From Meira nashicola (taxonomy: Eukaryota > Basidiomycota > Exobasidiomycetes > Exobasidiales > Brachybasidiaceae), in assembly GCA_001600355.1 (NCBI GenBank), contig BCJU01000001.1:17443-81442 (forward strand): a stretch of 64,000 bases of DNA, read 5' to 3'. The position numbers and the translations under genes were made by a program. Below, in pieces: positions 8,029-17,829 of this stretch. Position 1 is the stretch's first letter; every line of letters starts with the position of its first letter. The notes beneath the pieces were generated by a model that ran no database searches, was not told the DNA's origin, and saw only the letters and a list, made by a program, of their open reading frames with translations.

Positions 8029-10485
8029 ATGATCAATTCTATCATACATCAACCATGCGAAGTATCACTTCACTTATATTCATCGGAAATCTTTCTTCAT
8101 CCTCCACGTCCAAATTCAGAATTACCGGGTGATGATAAAACTTTGCGTGGCTTAGTGGAAATTCGAGTTCCATCCGAACGTACGATTCAAGCTGTTAAAG
8201 TAACGTTACAAGGACATCAAACATTAGCCATTCCGGAAAGGATTGCTGATAGTCCTATCATACAAACGCGATACGAAGATAAAGTTTTACTGGAAAAAGT
8301 TGTAGAAATTGCCAATGAATCAAGACCGATACTCTCTCGATCTTCTTCATTCAAAGGAAAAGGAAAGGAAAAAGAGCGAACGGATGGTTTACCTTTATCC
8401 GAACTTGTAGAAGTACACGGCATTCATTTAGAAAAAGGTACGCATGGATTCGAATTTGCATTCATCATTCCTGCTTCTTCTCCGCCTTTTGAACGTGGAA
8501 GGTATGGTAGAGTACGATATACGCTTACTGCAAGCGCTCTTGGAGCTGGAAGAGGAAAAGCAAATGTAACTGTATCAAGAGAAATACTCATCATTCTAAA
8601 CGTAAATGCGGATGGCGGTCCTGTTCCGCTTGATATTCAATATCACGATTATCATGAAGCACTTGGAGCAATGTCTGTTTCACTAACAAGTGCAAGTTTA
8701 ACCGTTGGAGGAGCAGCAACATTATCAATTTATCATCCATCTCCTCCTTTTGGATTGAGCGTTCATGTCGTTAGGGTATTTGTTGAACAAACGATTGAAT
8801 TATATTCAGACGTACGACAAGCATGGATGAAATTACCTGCCGAAAAGTTACGTATTTGGGAACGTGGTTTCATGCCATACAAAGAAGCAAATAAACAAAT
8901 CGATCCAAGTTCAACGATGGAAGATTGTCTTTGGATCAGTAGCGAAGATGGTAATTCGCCTGGAAGGCCAGGCAGATCTGTAATCGCAGGCGGATATGGA
9001 GTACCTACTTTAGCACCTTATGGCTCAACCATGCATCCGGGCACCACAGGTCCTTTAGGCACATCTATGCCCGGACAAGGAAGTGCTCCTTCAACGCCTG
9101 GAGGTATACATTCGCATGGATTCTCGTCAACCAATTCTACGACCAATGGATATCAAAGTCCAAGCGGAGATGGATATAAACTTAAAGCAGTTATGCGTTT
9201 GCCAGACGATAATGTGATTCGACCTTCAACCGTTCGAGGATCGAGGGCTGAAATACGTGTATCTCATGAATTGGGCGTAGAGGTTTTCTTTAGTAGAAAA
9301 TCCGTTATTGATGAACGTCCGCAATCCGAATCAAAAGGAAAGCCGAAAGTGCAAGTTTTCAGTATGCGAAGAGCAACTATCATACCTTCTTGTTTTGCAA
9401 CTTATGATGCAATTCATTTACCGCCTTATAGTATGGAATCTCCTCTTAGTTCAAGACCACCAAGTCCTGGCCCTCAACCGATTGCGAATAATAACAATAA
9501 TGGAATTCAAAATCGTGGAAGAGGAAGTAATGGTATGCGTGATCCTTTGACTATACATACGCCACCACAAAATGCAACCGAAATTGAATTGGATCATTGG
9601 AAATTAACACAAACTTTGAAAGCGGCATTAGGAGGTCATGCAAGTTCTGGTTCAGGAGGAACGCCTGGCAATACGAATAGCACTTTCGGAATTCATTCTA
9701 CCAACCCTTCTCAACCTGGAAGTGCTATTGGAAGCCGTAATACATCTCCTACTCGAAATCATAACAATGGACCGTTGGGATACTTTTCCTCTCATCATGG
9801 TCGTAAATCTAGACCTTCAAGTCCAACAGGAACGGGAGGAAATGGAACACAAAGTCCTTCTAATATAACGCATTCCAATAGTGCTTCAGGTGTGAATTTT
9901 ATGCAAAATTCTTCTTCTCAAGTACGTAGAAATGGAGGTGCAAATTTACATGCTTTAACTCCAACGCATAAACCTTTAGTTAGCAGTTTAGGTTCTGCAA
10001 ATCAAATGACTTCAAATAGCTTTCCTATCGTTACAACTGCGCCAGCAAGTGGAACAACAACTCCAAAAACATTACCTCCTAATTCTCCTTGGGCTGCGAA
10101 TAATTTTCCCGTTCGAACTTCAACTTCGCACGAATCATGTCAGTGCGGTAGAAGTACGGAAGAATTAATGGAAGCTGAACAAAGGTTATTAGAAGGCGTT
10201 CCCACTGCTCCAGGAATATGGATTGATGCACATGATGAAGGTCAATTACCTCCACCTTGGACGCCTAGTAGACCTAGTAGTCCAGTTTTAGATTCACAAG
10301 ATGTGAGTGGTTGGTATCGTGGCAATGACGGTATTCGTGAAGGAGGAAGACATCGTGGTAAAGTTGGAGAAGCTTTCGAAAATCATCATTCTGAAGATCA
10401 AAATCACGATCAATCACATACCCTTCCTTTTGTTCAACACAGTCAAGATCGTCATGATAGTGATGATGATGGTGGACTTCTTTAA
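8029..10485 (+). CDS. Alpha-arrestin-related trafficking adaptor
   Basis: Adaptor of the fungal ART/arrestin-like class, which recruits Rsp5-type ubiquitin ligases to plasma-membrane transporters for endocytosis. 818 aa. Seen: an arrestin N-terminal beta-sandwich (~10-200) beginning VSLHLYSSEIFLHPP with the RGLVEIRVPSERTIQAVKV strand pair, interrupted by a basic Ser-rich loop; an arrestin C-like domain (~205-460) with ASLTVGGAATLSIYHPSPPF; then a long disordered Ser/Asn/Gly/Pro tail. LPPY at 464-467 fits the [LP]PxY WW-domain-binding motif. Further proline-rich pieces (QLPPPWTPSRPSSP) lie near the C-terminus, which ends in a His/Asp-rich stretch. Which yeast ART it matches is not clear. Start is the first ATG. 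Confidence 0.8.
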   Translation: MINSIIHQPCEVSLHLYSSEIFLHPPRPNSELPGDDKTLRGLVEIRVPSERTIQAVKVTLQGHQTLAIPERIADSPIIQTRYEDKVLLEKVVEIANESRPILSRSSSFKGKGKEKERTDGLPLSELVEVHGIHLEKGTHGFEFAFIIPASSPPFERGRYGRVRYTLTASALGAGRGKANVTVSREILIILNVNADGGPVPLDIQYHDYHEALGAMSVSLTSASLTVGGAATLSIYHPSPPFGLSVHVVRVFVEQTIELYSDVRQAWMKLPAEKLRIWERGFMPYKEANKQIDPSSTMEDCLWISSEDGNSPGRPGRSVIAGGYGVPTLAPYGSTMHPGTTGPLGTSMPGQGSAPSTPGGIHSHGFSSTNSTTNGYQSPSGDGYKLKAVMRLPDDNVIRPSTVRGSRAEIRVSHELGVEVFFSRKSVIDERPQSESKGKPKVQVFSMRRATIIPSCFATYDAIHLPPYSMESPLSSRPPSPGPQPIANNNNNGIQNRGRGSNGMRDPLTIHTPPQNATEIELDHWKLTQTLKAALGGHASSGSGGTPGNTNSTFGIHSTNPSQPGSAIGSRNTSPTRNHNNGPLGYFSSHHGRKSRPSSPTGTGGNGTQSPSNITHSNSASGVNFMQNSSSQVRRNGGANLHALTPTHKPLVSSLGSANQMTSNSFPIVTTAPASGTTTPKTLPPNSPWAANNFPVRTSTSHESCQCGRSTEELMEAEQRLLEGVPTAPGIWIDAHDEGQLPPPWTPSRPSSPVLDSQDVSGWYRGNDGIREGGRHRGKVGEAFENHHSEDQNHDQSHTLPFVQHSQDRHDSDDDGGLL

Positions 10486-11222
10486 TACGTGAAGTCATTC
10501 ATTCAGATGTATCATTATATAAATAATCTCACAACTTTTGCCAAATTCATTTATTATAGAGTATGATGACATGTATGTAGAAGAATTCTTATTATTCTCA
10601 TGAAATGTTGGCAGGGGCAGGGTAAAGGGCACGCTCCCCGATTAAAGAAAAGACAGAACTGTTAACAGCGGCACAGGAGCGGGAATCAAGGGAACAACAA
10701 TATACAAATGTAAACTAGTATGGAACAGCTTTAATTGATATTTTAGCGTTTGTGTTGTTCTCTGTGCATAACTTTTTTGAAGAGGCCCATCAACTCGACG
10801 CGAAATTAGCCTGTTGGGCAGTTTATGTACATAGACTACGTGATGAATTTGGTGTGTTTTTTTTTTTTGGCAAAGCCGCCGCGCCGGGCGCGTGAAGGCA
10901 AGAACGCGCGCGTAACAGACTACATACATTCATTGCATGCATGCACCCCTCCGTTTGGGCGACAAAGAACCAATTGATGGCAACATGTCAAATCACCTCG
11001 TTTTATTTACATGATGATGTATATGCATGCACAGACTCATGCTTCGCTTCCAATCTGAATTTTCAGCCTTCTAAAAAAGCGAAAGAGGATCGAATAAGAA
11101 GAAATCAAAAGAGGAGAGTGTTCGAAGCTTCTCTGGTTGAGGAGAAAAAAAAGAGGGGGTGAGGGCGCTACTGCACATGCAAAGGCAAATTCCCTTGCTA
11201 ATTTTGAACGAACAAGACTAAA
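10486..11222. other. Intergenic, arrestin to MFS transporter
   Basis: About 740 bp. It holds CATAGACTACG (~10829), a T-run with a GC-rich patch (~10856-10915, CGCCGCGCCGGGCGCG), AGACTACAT (~10918) next to TGCATGCATGC (10934-10944), another TATGCATGC at 11023, and a purine-rich stretch just upstream of the MFS ATG. This is the densest occurrence of the TGCATGCA/AGACTAC motif pair in the window. Confidence 0.55.
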
Positions 11223-14200
11223 ATGACAGAATCGAATAAGGATAAAGAGGAAGAGGTACAAGACGATCCATTAAGAAGGCAAAGAACCCCTTCTCCTCTT
11301 CCATTTGCAACGCAAAGTGAAGAAATTGAGAGAAACGGCGGTGGTCTTAGCGAAGGCGCTTCCTCCTCAAGACAGTCTCACCTTTCTCAGACAAACTCTC
11401 CTCAACGTTTACCTAAGTTGAAATCTGCTGAACCTTTATCATCTTCTGATCATCTGAATTCACAACCTTTGATTCGTTTAAACGACGAAGATACTCAATC
11501 AAAAGAAGCAAATCGATATTTGATTGACGATTCTTTACCTTCTCCCAATCGGATAAAGTATCCTACAGGCGGACTTGAATCATTACAAGAAGAACCCTCT
11601 ACGATCAAAGGTGAAAGAATGTCAGCAGAAAGATCATACGGAGCATTGGAAACGTCGGACAATGCTGCTGGCAATAGTGGGACAAGACATCACCTTGCTA
11701 GACAATCTGCTTTAGCTTCTAGCGAGCCAGTGAGTAACGATATTGATGAAGCACCATTCAATTCAGGCGGACCACGAAAGCAACGTCAGTTCAGCTTTAA
11801 AAAGCGAAAACAATTTGGGGGTGGAAGTGTGACAGGAAGCGAATCACCTAGTCAAGGTGGCGGAGGTGGAAATGGATTCTTGAAACGTGCTTCGATGGCT
11901 GCTTTCGGTAGAGCTTTACCAAGTAATGCCTCTAATGCACCGTCTGGCGATGGAATTCGATCGGCTTCGCAAATGGCACGAAATCGAAATTTGAGACGAA
12001 TTCATACAATCAGTGTAAACGGGCATCAAAATTTACACGGTAATGAAACGGATATGTCTCAATGGGAACGCAAGCCAAGAATTCCATCTTTGATGCCAGC
12101 AAAATCGTCTCCGAACAGTACACCTATTCCAACAGTTCCTTTTGTAGTTTTGTGCCTTGTTTGCTTTGGTGAATTTAGCAGTGCAGGAGTGGCAGGTCCG
12201 TTTTTATTCTTTCAAATCGAATCTTTTAATGTTGGAGGCGAAGGCGAAGTAGGTTATTGGGCAGGGGTTGTAGCCTCAGTTTTCTTCTTTGCCCAATTTT
12301 TAACCTCTTTACTGTGGGCATCTATCGCTCAAAAGCATGGAAGACGTGCAGTCCTTTTAGTTTCTTTGGTGGGCAATTCAATTTCTTTAATCTTGTTCGG
12401 AATGGCGACCAATTTGCGCATGGCGATTAGTGTTCGTTTAGCACAAGGTTTGTTCAATGGTGCCGTTGGAGTAGCTAAAGGTGCGGTACGTGATTTAACG
12501 GATGAGACAAACGAAGGTCGTGCTATGGCTCAATTAGGATTCGCTTGGGGTATGGGCGGTATTGTTGGACCATTGATGGGCGGCCTTTTATGTAATCCGA
12601 CAGATAAATTCCCTTGGCTTTTTGGTAACAATGAATTCCTCAAGCAATATCCTTATGTTCTTCCTTGTTTAATCGTCGCTTCTTTCACTGCAATCGGTGC
12701 ATTTTTGACGCTCTTTATTGGACCTGACGGTGGACCGAGGACAGGAGCTATTCAATTACCAGAAAAGCCAGATGTTGAACGTGCTGGTCATCGTAATGCA
12801 TCAAATTTAGAAAGCTTTGGACGTTCTGCAAGTAAGAAAATTAGTGGATACTTCAAAAGCGGACAAGATGGTTCGCATACACCTACAACACCTTTAGGTG
12901 AATCTTTGGTCAGCTTACGTGGTGCAGCGATGGCAGGTCCAAGTTATAGTAATGAAGGTTTACCAAGAACTTTTACGCAACAAGTTGAAGATGAAACTGG
13001 AGGACCACCTTCTCCACATGATTCAGACGATGAAGGTACAATCATTACCACGACTCGAGCTGGAACGTCTGGATTTGACGATCATCATAGACCAGCTTTT
13101 GCGCGAAATCGTCCACGTCCGATGTCAAGAACAACGGCAAGACATCGAAGTATTCTTGGCGGTGGTTCTGCCTATGGATATGAAGGTAATCCGCCTCCTT
13201 CAAGCTATACTGGAGCAGGAGGAGGAAGTCGATTTGGTGCAATTGCACCTTCTCAATTAGACGTCAGCGCAAACGCATCTGTCGATAATCGAAGAAATTC
13301 TACACAACATAATTCTACCGGAATGATGAATAATCGAGCAAGCATTTTATCTACAACACAATATGCTCCCGATTTTGAACAATTGGGCAATGAAGGACCA
13401 GATGGAAAGCCAAGACAATTAAGTTTTGCTCAACGTTTCTTTTTGGCAAATGATGATGCTGTTTTAGGCTTATCAGATCTTTGGGTTGCCGCTGCTATCA
13501 ATAATGATGAAACGTATCTAGATGATGAAGATGATGATTTCGGATACGATTACGGAGATGAGGAGGACGATACGATTAATAGAGAGCGTTTAGAGGAAGA
13601 AGAAACGGAAGAATTGGATGATAGTTTAATCGATGAAGGATCAGATTTCGATAGATCGCTTGCACATGAATCAACAGGTTCAATGGCTTTCGGACACGAT
13701 GAAACGGATGAAGATTCTCCATTAATGCCTCGTCATTTACCTCCATTGAATTTTGCACGTCGTCATCGTTTAAATTCAACGGGAGCTAGCAGTCGAGATT
13801 CTAGACCGTTTATGACAAGAAGGGGAAGTAATAGTAATCGCATTCCAAGCGTATACAGTAATACAGGCGTTGAAAGTGCTCAAATCGTATTGCAAAGGCC
13901 AATGTCACCGAATATTCATTTTGCAGAAGAAGCAAACGGATCTGGCATTCAAGGCGCAGGTGCTACAACTGGCTATGATCCTACTTTGGCTGGAATTCCG
14001 GAATCTGCAAGTGTTTCTGGAACGATGCGAGTAGATAAAAATGGTGCAAAACATGCCCAATACGGCGGTGGAGATCGATCGCAAATTTCTTTGGCAGCAA
14101 CAAGTATTCAAAGACAACGTGCTATTGAAGCTCAAAGGCAATCTTTATTACGACAATTGCCTTTATCTTTCATTGCTCATTATGCTTTATTGAGCCTTCA

Positions 14201-14780
14201 TTCTTCCACTTTCGATCAAGTATTTATGGCTTATCTCGTAACGCCTTTCAAATCTGGCGGTCTAGGTTTAACAGCAGCACATTATGCAGAATTGATTGCA
14301 GCTTTGGCATTCTTTCAAATCGGTTCGCAATTCTACTTTTATCCAAAAGTTGGTCCACCACAAGGAAAATTATCTCATCTTTCGATGATGCGTTTAGGCA
14401 CAAGCTTATACTTGCCAGTTTATGTTTTGTTTGCTTATCTACGAGCATTCTTGCATCCGTCCACTGATGCGATCGTGATGTCATTCATGATCTTATTTGC
14501 ATCTTTACGTTTATTGGCCAATACTTGCTCATTTACTGCCGTGAGCATTTTGATGAACGCTACCACACAACCACATTTAGTTCCATTGGCAAACGGTTTA
14601 GCACAAACAACCAGTTCGGCAGCACGTTTTGTTGGTCCATTGGTAGGTGGTATGTTATGGGCAAAAGGCGTTGAAGGAGGTTATGAAACGCATACATGGC
14701 CTTTCAATTATCATTTAGGATTTTGGGTGGCTGGTTTGCTGGGATTTGCAGGCTTTTTGCACTCTTGGCTAATTCGCTGA
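11223..14780 (+). CDS. MFS transporter with long cytosolic extensions
   Basis: Twelve-helix major facilitator of the TetA/ZIFL-like fungal group; substrate not deducible. 1185 aa is more than twice a normal MFS. Seen: ~298 disordered Ser/Gly-rich residues with basic RKQRQFSFKKRKQ; six helices (~299-505) from PFVVLCLVCFGEFSSAGVAG, including a motif-A-like loop AQKHGRRAV after helix 2 and GMGGIVGPLMGG (motif C) in helix 5; a ~470-residue acidic/Ser-rich loop (~506-975) with a DDEDDDFGYDYGDEEDD run; then helices 7-12 (~976-1185) ending GFLHSWLIR. It is a single open frame with no intron. The extensions are probably cytosolic and phosphorylated (inference). A vacuolar or plasma-membrane location cannot be decided. 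Confidence 0.82.
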   Translation: MTESNKDKEEEVQDDPLRRQRTPSPLPFATQSEEIERNGGGLSEGASSSRQSHLSQTNSPQRLPKLKSAEPLSSSDHLNSQPLIRLNDEDTQSKEANRYLIDDSLPSPNRIKYPTGGLESLQEEPSTIKGERMSAERSYGALETSDNAAGNSGTRHHLARQSALASSEPVSNDIDEAPFNSGGPRKQRQFSFKKRKQFGGGSVTGSESPSQGGGGGNGFLKRASMAAFGRALPSNASNAPSGDGIRSASQMARNRNLRRIHTISVNGHQNLHGNETDMSQWERKPRIPSLMPAKSSPNSTPIPTVPFVVLCLVCFGEFSSAGVAGPFLFFQIESFNVGGEGEVGYWAGVVASVFFFAQFLTSLLWASIAQKHGRRAVLLVSLVGNSISLILFGMATNLRMAISVRLAQGLFNGAVGVAKGAVRDLTDETNEGRAMAQLGFAWGMGGIVGPLMGGLLCNPTDKFPWLFGNNEFLKQYPYVLPCLIVASFTAIGAFLTLFIGPDGGPRTGAIQLPEKPDVERAGHRNASNLESFGRSASKKISGYFKSGQDGSHTPTTPLGESLVSLRGAAMAGPSYSNEGLPRTFTQQVEDETGGPPSPHDSDDEGTIITTTRAGTSGFDDHHRPAFARNRPRPMSRTTARHRSILGGGSAYGYEGNPPPSSYTGAGGGSRFGAIAPSQLDVSANASVDNRRNSTQHNSTGMMNNRASILSTTQYAPDFEQLGNEGPDGKPRQLSFAQRFFLANDDAVLGLSDLWVAAAINNDETYLDDEDDDFGYDYGDEEDDTINRERLEEEETEELDDSLIDEGSDFDRSLAHESTGSMAFGHDETDEDSPLMPRHLPPLNFARRHRLNSTGASSRDSRPFMTRRGSNSNRIPSVYSNTGVESAQIVLQRPMSPNIHFAEEANGSGIQGAGATTGYDPTLAGIPESASVSGTMRVDKNGAKHAQYGGGDRSQISLAATSIQRQRAIEAQRQSLLRQLPLSFIAHYALLSLHSSTFDQVFMAYLVTPFKSGGLGLTAAHYAELIAALAFFQIGSQFYFYPKVGPPQGKLSHLSMMRLGTSLYLPVYVLFAYLRAFLHPSTDAIVMSFMILFASLRLLANTCSFTAVSILMNATTQPHLVPLANGLAQTTSSAARFVGPLVGGMLWAKGVEGGYETHTWPFNYHLGFWVAGLLGFAGFLHSWLIR

Positions 14781-15008
14781 TTTTTTAATATCTTTTTATC
14801 TACATTGTACGGTTCCCTTAAAGCTGATGAACATTTTATCAATATTCATATAATCATTCTTGAAAAATACCTGTGTTTGAATTAGTGCATTAATCGCTTT
14901 GCTATTTAAATTGTCGAAATGAAAGTGTCTAAGCAAACTCGAATAGAGAGAAAACAATAATTATTAAAACAGATAAGAAATTCTATGGATTACAAAGAAA
15001 ACCTCTTT

Positions 15009-16430
15009 TTATGCACGCATACGTTCATACATGCTTCCATGAGAAAGAGTGCTCAGTGGCATCCACTTTGCACTGCCATTGCTTTCATTGCTTGTTCGAC
15101 GAACTGCGTTTGACTCTTCTGCATTGGATGGTGAGGGAAAGCGAAGAGGTGGCAAAGTATGGGGTTTACTCTTTCCGTTACTCAAACCTGAGAGTGGCGG
15201 AAGAAAAGGTGCTTGTTCTTGTCCCATTTGTTGACCGATAGTCATTACACTTGAACCATTTGTAGTTGAACTGGATGTGCTGCTATGACGTGATTTCAGA
15301 GTTGGCATGTTCAACATTGAGCTACTTTGTCCGTTTGAAGAAGCTTGAACGGGTGATAATGACGTCCTGGATCGAGATGGAGGTGAATTGGACCATGAAG
15401 ATCGTTGAGAATGAGAAGATGAAACTTCTTTTTGACGGTATGCTTCTGTTCCTCCATTGGATAACCATCTTTGTGTCTCAGACAATCGAGCAGAATCCAT
15501 TCGTGCGCCCATTTGTAATCGATCGGATCTGCGTTCCAAATCAGACCAAGCATGGTGATCATGATGAGAAGACGATGCTTCAGAAGCTGCTGAACAACTT
15601 GTTTTCAACATTGCTACTCCCATTGCAGTCATATGTTCGGTAATAAGCGCATGTTGTTCGTTCATTCTTTCCAAAATCACGGCTAAATTATGCGCAACAG
15701 TCAAAGGCAATTGAGCTTGCTCATTCTTTCCTTCAATTTCCTTGGCACCTTGCATCATCATAGAAGCAGCATCGGCGAATGTATGAATCGCTGACCATGC
15801 TAAATCCAATTGTGATGACCAACGTTCTCCACCGAATCCGCTTGACTTTGATGCATTGAATGCAAATTGTTGCAGAGATGATGGTGAAGTGGGAGATGGA
15901 GTTTGAGAAGATCCAATAGGTGTGACGTAAGCATCATTGATGCCATGTTGTGATTTTTGATATTGTCCTTGAACTTTTTGTTCTTGTAATGCTGCTTCGC
16001 TTGGTCGTAAAGTTCTCTTTGTTGGTGGAACGGCTTTGCCTTGAGAATCGCTGTAAGCACACGTTCTTCCGCTGAAATCACAATTCGAACAAGGTAATCC
16101 ACCGTCACAACGTCTCTTGGCTTTATGACAAGCAACGCATGCACGTTGTAAACGTTTACGCTTTTTTCCCGTTGCGACTAATGCGGATGTTTGTTGCTGT
16201 TGCTGTGGTTGTTGTTGTTGATGATGATGATTTGTAGGTTGTTGATCCTGATATGCTGACATTCCAGCATGAGATGGGTAAGATGCTGTTGATGAGGTAG
16301 AGGCTCTAGGTGCGGATTGCCATGATGGTGCATGAAAATGAGAAGGAGTTTGTTGTGTTTGTTGATGATGAGAATGATAATGGCTCGATTGGTGTAAGTG
16401 CGGCATAAATGCGTTTGAGGTTGCCATCAT
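15009..16430 (-). CDS. Zn(II)2Cys6 transcription factor, Gln/His-rich
   Basis: Fungal binuclear zinc-cluster regulator, nuclear, presumably binding CGG half-sites. 473 aa. Seen: a His/Gln/Ser-rich N-terminus with polyQ at ~71-80, a basic KKRKRLQR lead-in, and the cluster C98-x2-C101-x6-C108-x5-C114-x2-C117-x6-C124 followed by PPTKRT. The rest is a helical segment (~205-275, WSAIHTFADAASMMMQGAKE) and a Ser-rich tail with PPLSGLSNGKSKPHTLPPLRFPSPS. There is no obvious fungal-specific TF domain (PF04082). Target pathway unknown; its neighbour, a transporter 228 bp away, is convergent with it and gives no functional hint. Confidence 0.88.
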   Translation of the reverse strand: MMATSNAFMPHLHQSSHYHSHHQQTQQTPSHFHAPSWQSAPRASTSSTASYPSHAGMSAYQDQQPTNHHHQQQQPQQQQQTSALVATGKKRKRLQRACVACHKAKRRCDGGLPCSNCDFSGRTCAYSDSQGKAVPPTKRTLRPSEAALQEQKVQGQYQKSQHGINDAYVTPIGSSQTPSPTSPSSLQQFAFNASKSSGFGGERWSSQLDLAWSAIHTFADAASMMMQGAKEIEGKNEQAQLPLTVAHNLAVILERMNEQHALITEHMTAMGVAMLKTSCSAASEASSSHHDHHAWSDLERRSDRLQMGARMDSARLSETQRWLSNGGTEAYRQKEVSSSHSQRSSWSNSPPSRSRTSLSPVQASSNGQSSSMLNMPTLKSRHSSTSSSTTNGSSVMTIGQQMGQEQAPFLPPLSGLSNGKSKPHTLPPLRFPSPSNAEESNAVRRTSNESNGSAKWMPLSTLSHGSMYERMRA

Positions 16431-17829
16431 ATTGACTTATCGTTGTTACGAAATTACAAAAAGAGTTGAATGATGTTTGTAGAAAAGGTGATGATGATAG
16501 TAAGAACCAAACAAATATATCAAAATCGAAAACGGGGAAATGCAATTCCAAATAAGGTGTTCGACGTTCCTCAAAACTGTCAAAAATATCTGCCCAAATA
16601 TCCGATTGCGAGATAGGGATTGCGTTATCGAGAAAAAGGACTAAAGTTAAGCAAAACAGCAGAGTAAGAATCCTTGATAGCTTATCGAAATAGACAGATG
16701 TGGAAGAGAGAAGGATAGAGGATTACAAAGTACGAACGGTGATGTTCCTTAAAACCATCAACATTGTCCTTGGCAATTTGGGCGCTTTATCAGTCTTTCT
16801 GCATTTCAATATGCAAGCCAAGCCAATACCAAGAAATTGCTTTTCTTGTTTTGCCAAGCCCTGCTTCAAGTCCTACGGTAAAGGGGAGGCCTCAGTAATG
16901 GAGAGGCTGTGAAATGCTAAATGTATATGTGGATGAACTGTCAAAAGATATTCGAATGACATTTGAACGAGAAATACAGGTCGTGTGCCTAGCGTAAAGA
17001 ACGGTGCTTGGTCGTGGCTGCTCTTCTTTTCTTGTTGTTCCTTACTTTGCCGCCGCGCCGTCAAAAGGAAAGGATAGCGGCTAAAGCAGACCAAAGAGTG
17101 TATAGATGCCTTCGGTATGTTATCTTTGTCACTTTATCAGAGGAAGAAATTTCATTCTTTCTTTCATCACCAGATTTTTCGGTTTCCCGTCAGCGGCGGT
17201 GCGGCTGAAATATCGAATTGTTTTTTCGTAAAGGAAAGGGGACAATGACGGTAGAAGGATTTGAGAGTAAGAAATAAATTATGCCAAAAATAAATAAAAA
17301 CACTTATGAAGTGCTTTCATGCAAATTCGTACACGTTTCTTTATTTGATCCACAAAGCTTGGCAAGGTTTGTATACATACATATTTCACAGAAGATATGC
17401 TAGAACGGAAATTGAAACACCAATCATCAGACAAAAGAGGAGTCTGACGTGCCAATTTATTTGACTCTGTCAATATACCCCATTTATTAACAATTAGCCC
17501 AAACATACTGGTTTACAGCCTCATGCAGAGTCCATCCCTTGTCCCGCCGGAAAAGCTTGGCGTGCTAAAAGTACAAGCACTTTACCACAGTAAGAAATAC
17601 CTGCGCATCTTTGACTACAAAAATAACATTGCCGCATCAACCGCCGGAACTTGGTGAAAACAGCTTTGCATCAGTAGTATTCCAGGCGCTGCGCAGCGCA
17701 CGCTTAGCAAGAAAGTGCGCGTCGGCAACCCTGCTAACGTGCCAGTTGAGGTTTTTCTTCGTCAATTGGGACTTTCAGACGGCTTACATAACATGTGCTA
17801 ATTGGATATGTTGTTTAATGTTAATCAAA
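16431..17829. other. Long gene-free interval
   Basis: About 1.4 kb between the 5' end of the zinc-cluster gene and the 3' end of the phosphoesterase gene. No convincing coding frame, tRNA or other RNA. It contains GC-rich islets in AT-rich DNA: CCGCCGCGCCG near 17050, CAGCGGCGGTGCGGC near 17191, and a palindromic GGCGCTGCGCAGCGCACGC at about 17685-17703. Much of it is presumably promoter of the regulator gene (inference). Confidence 0.5.
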
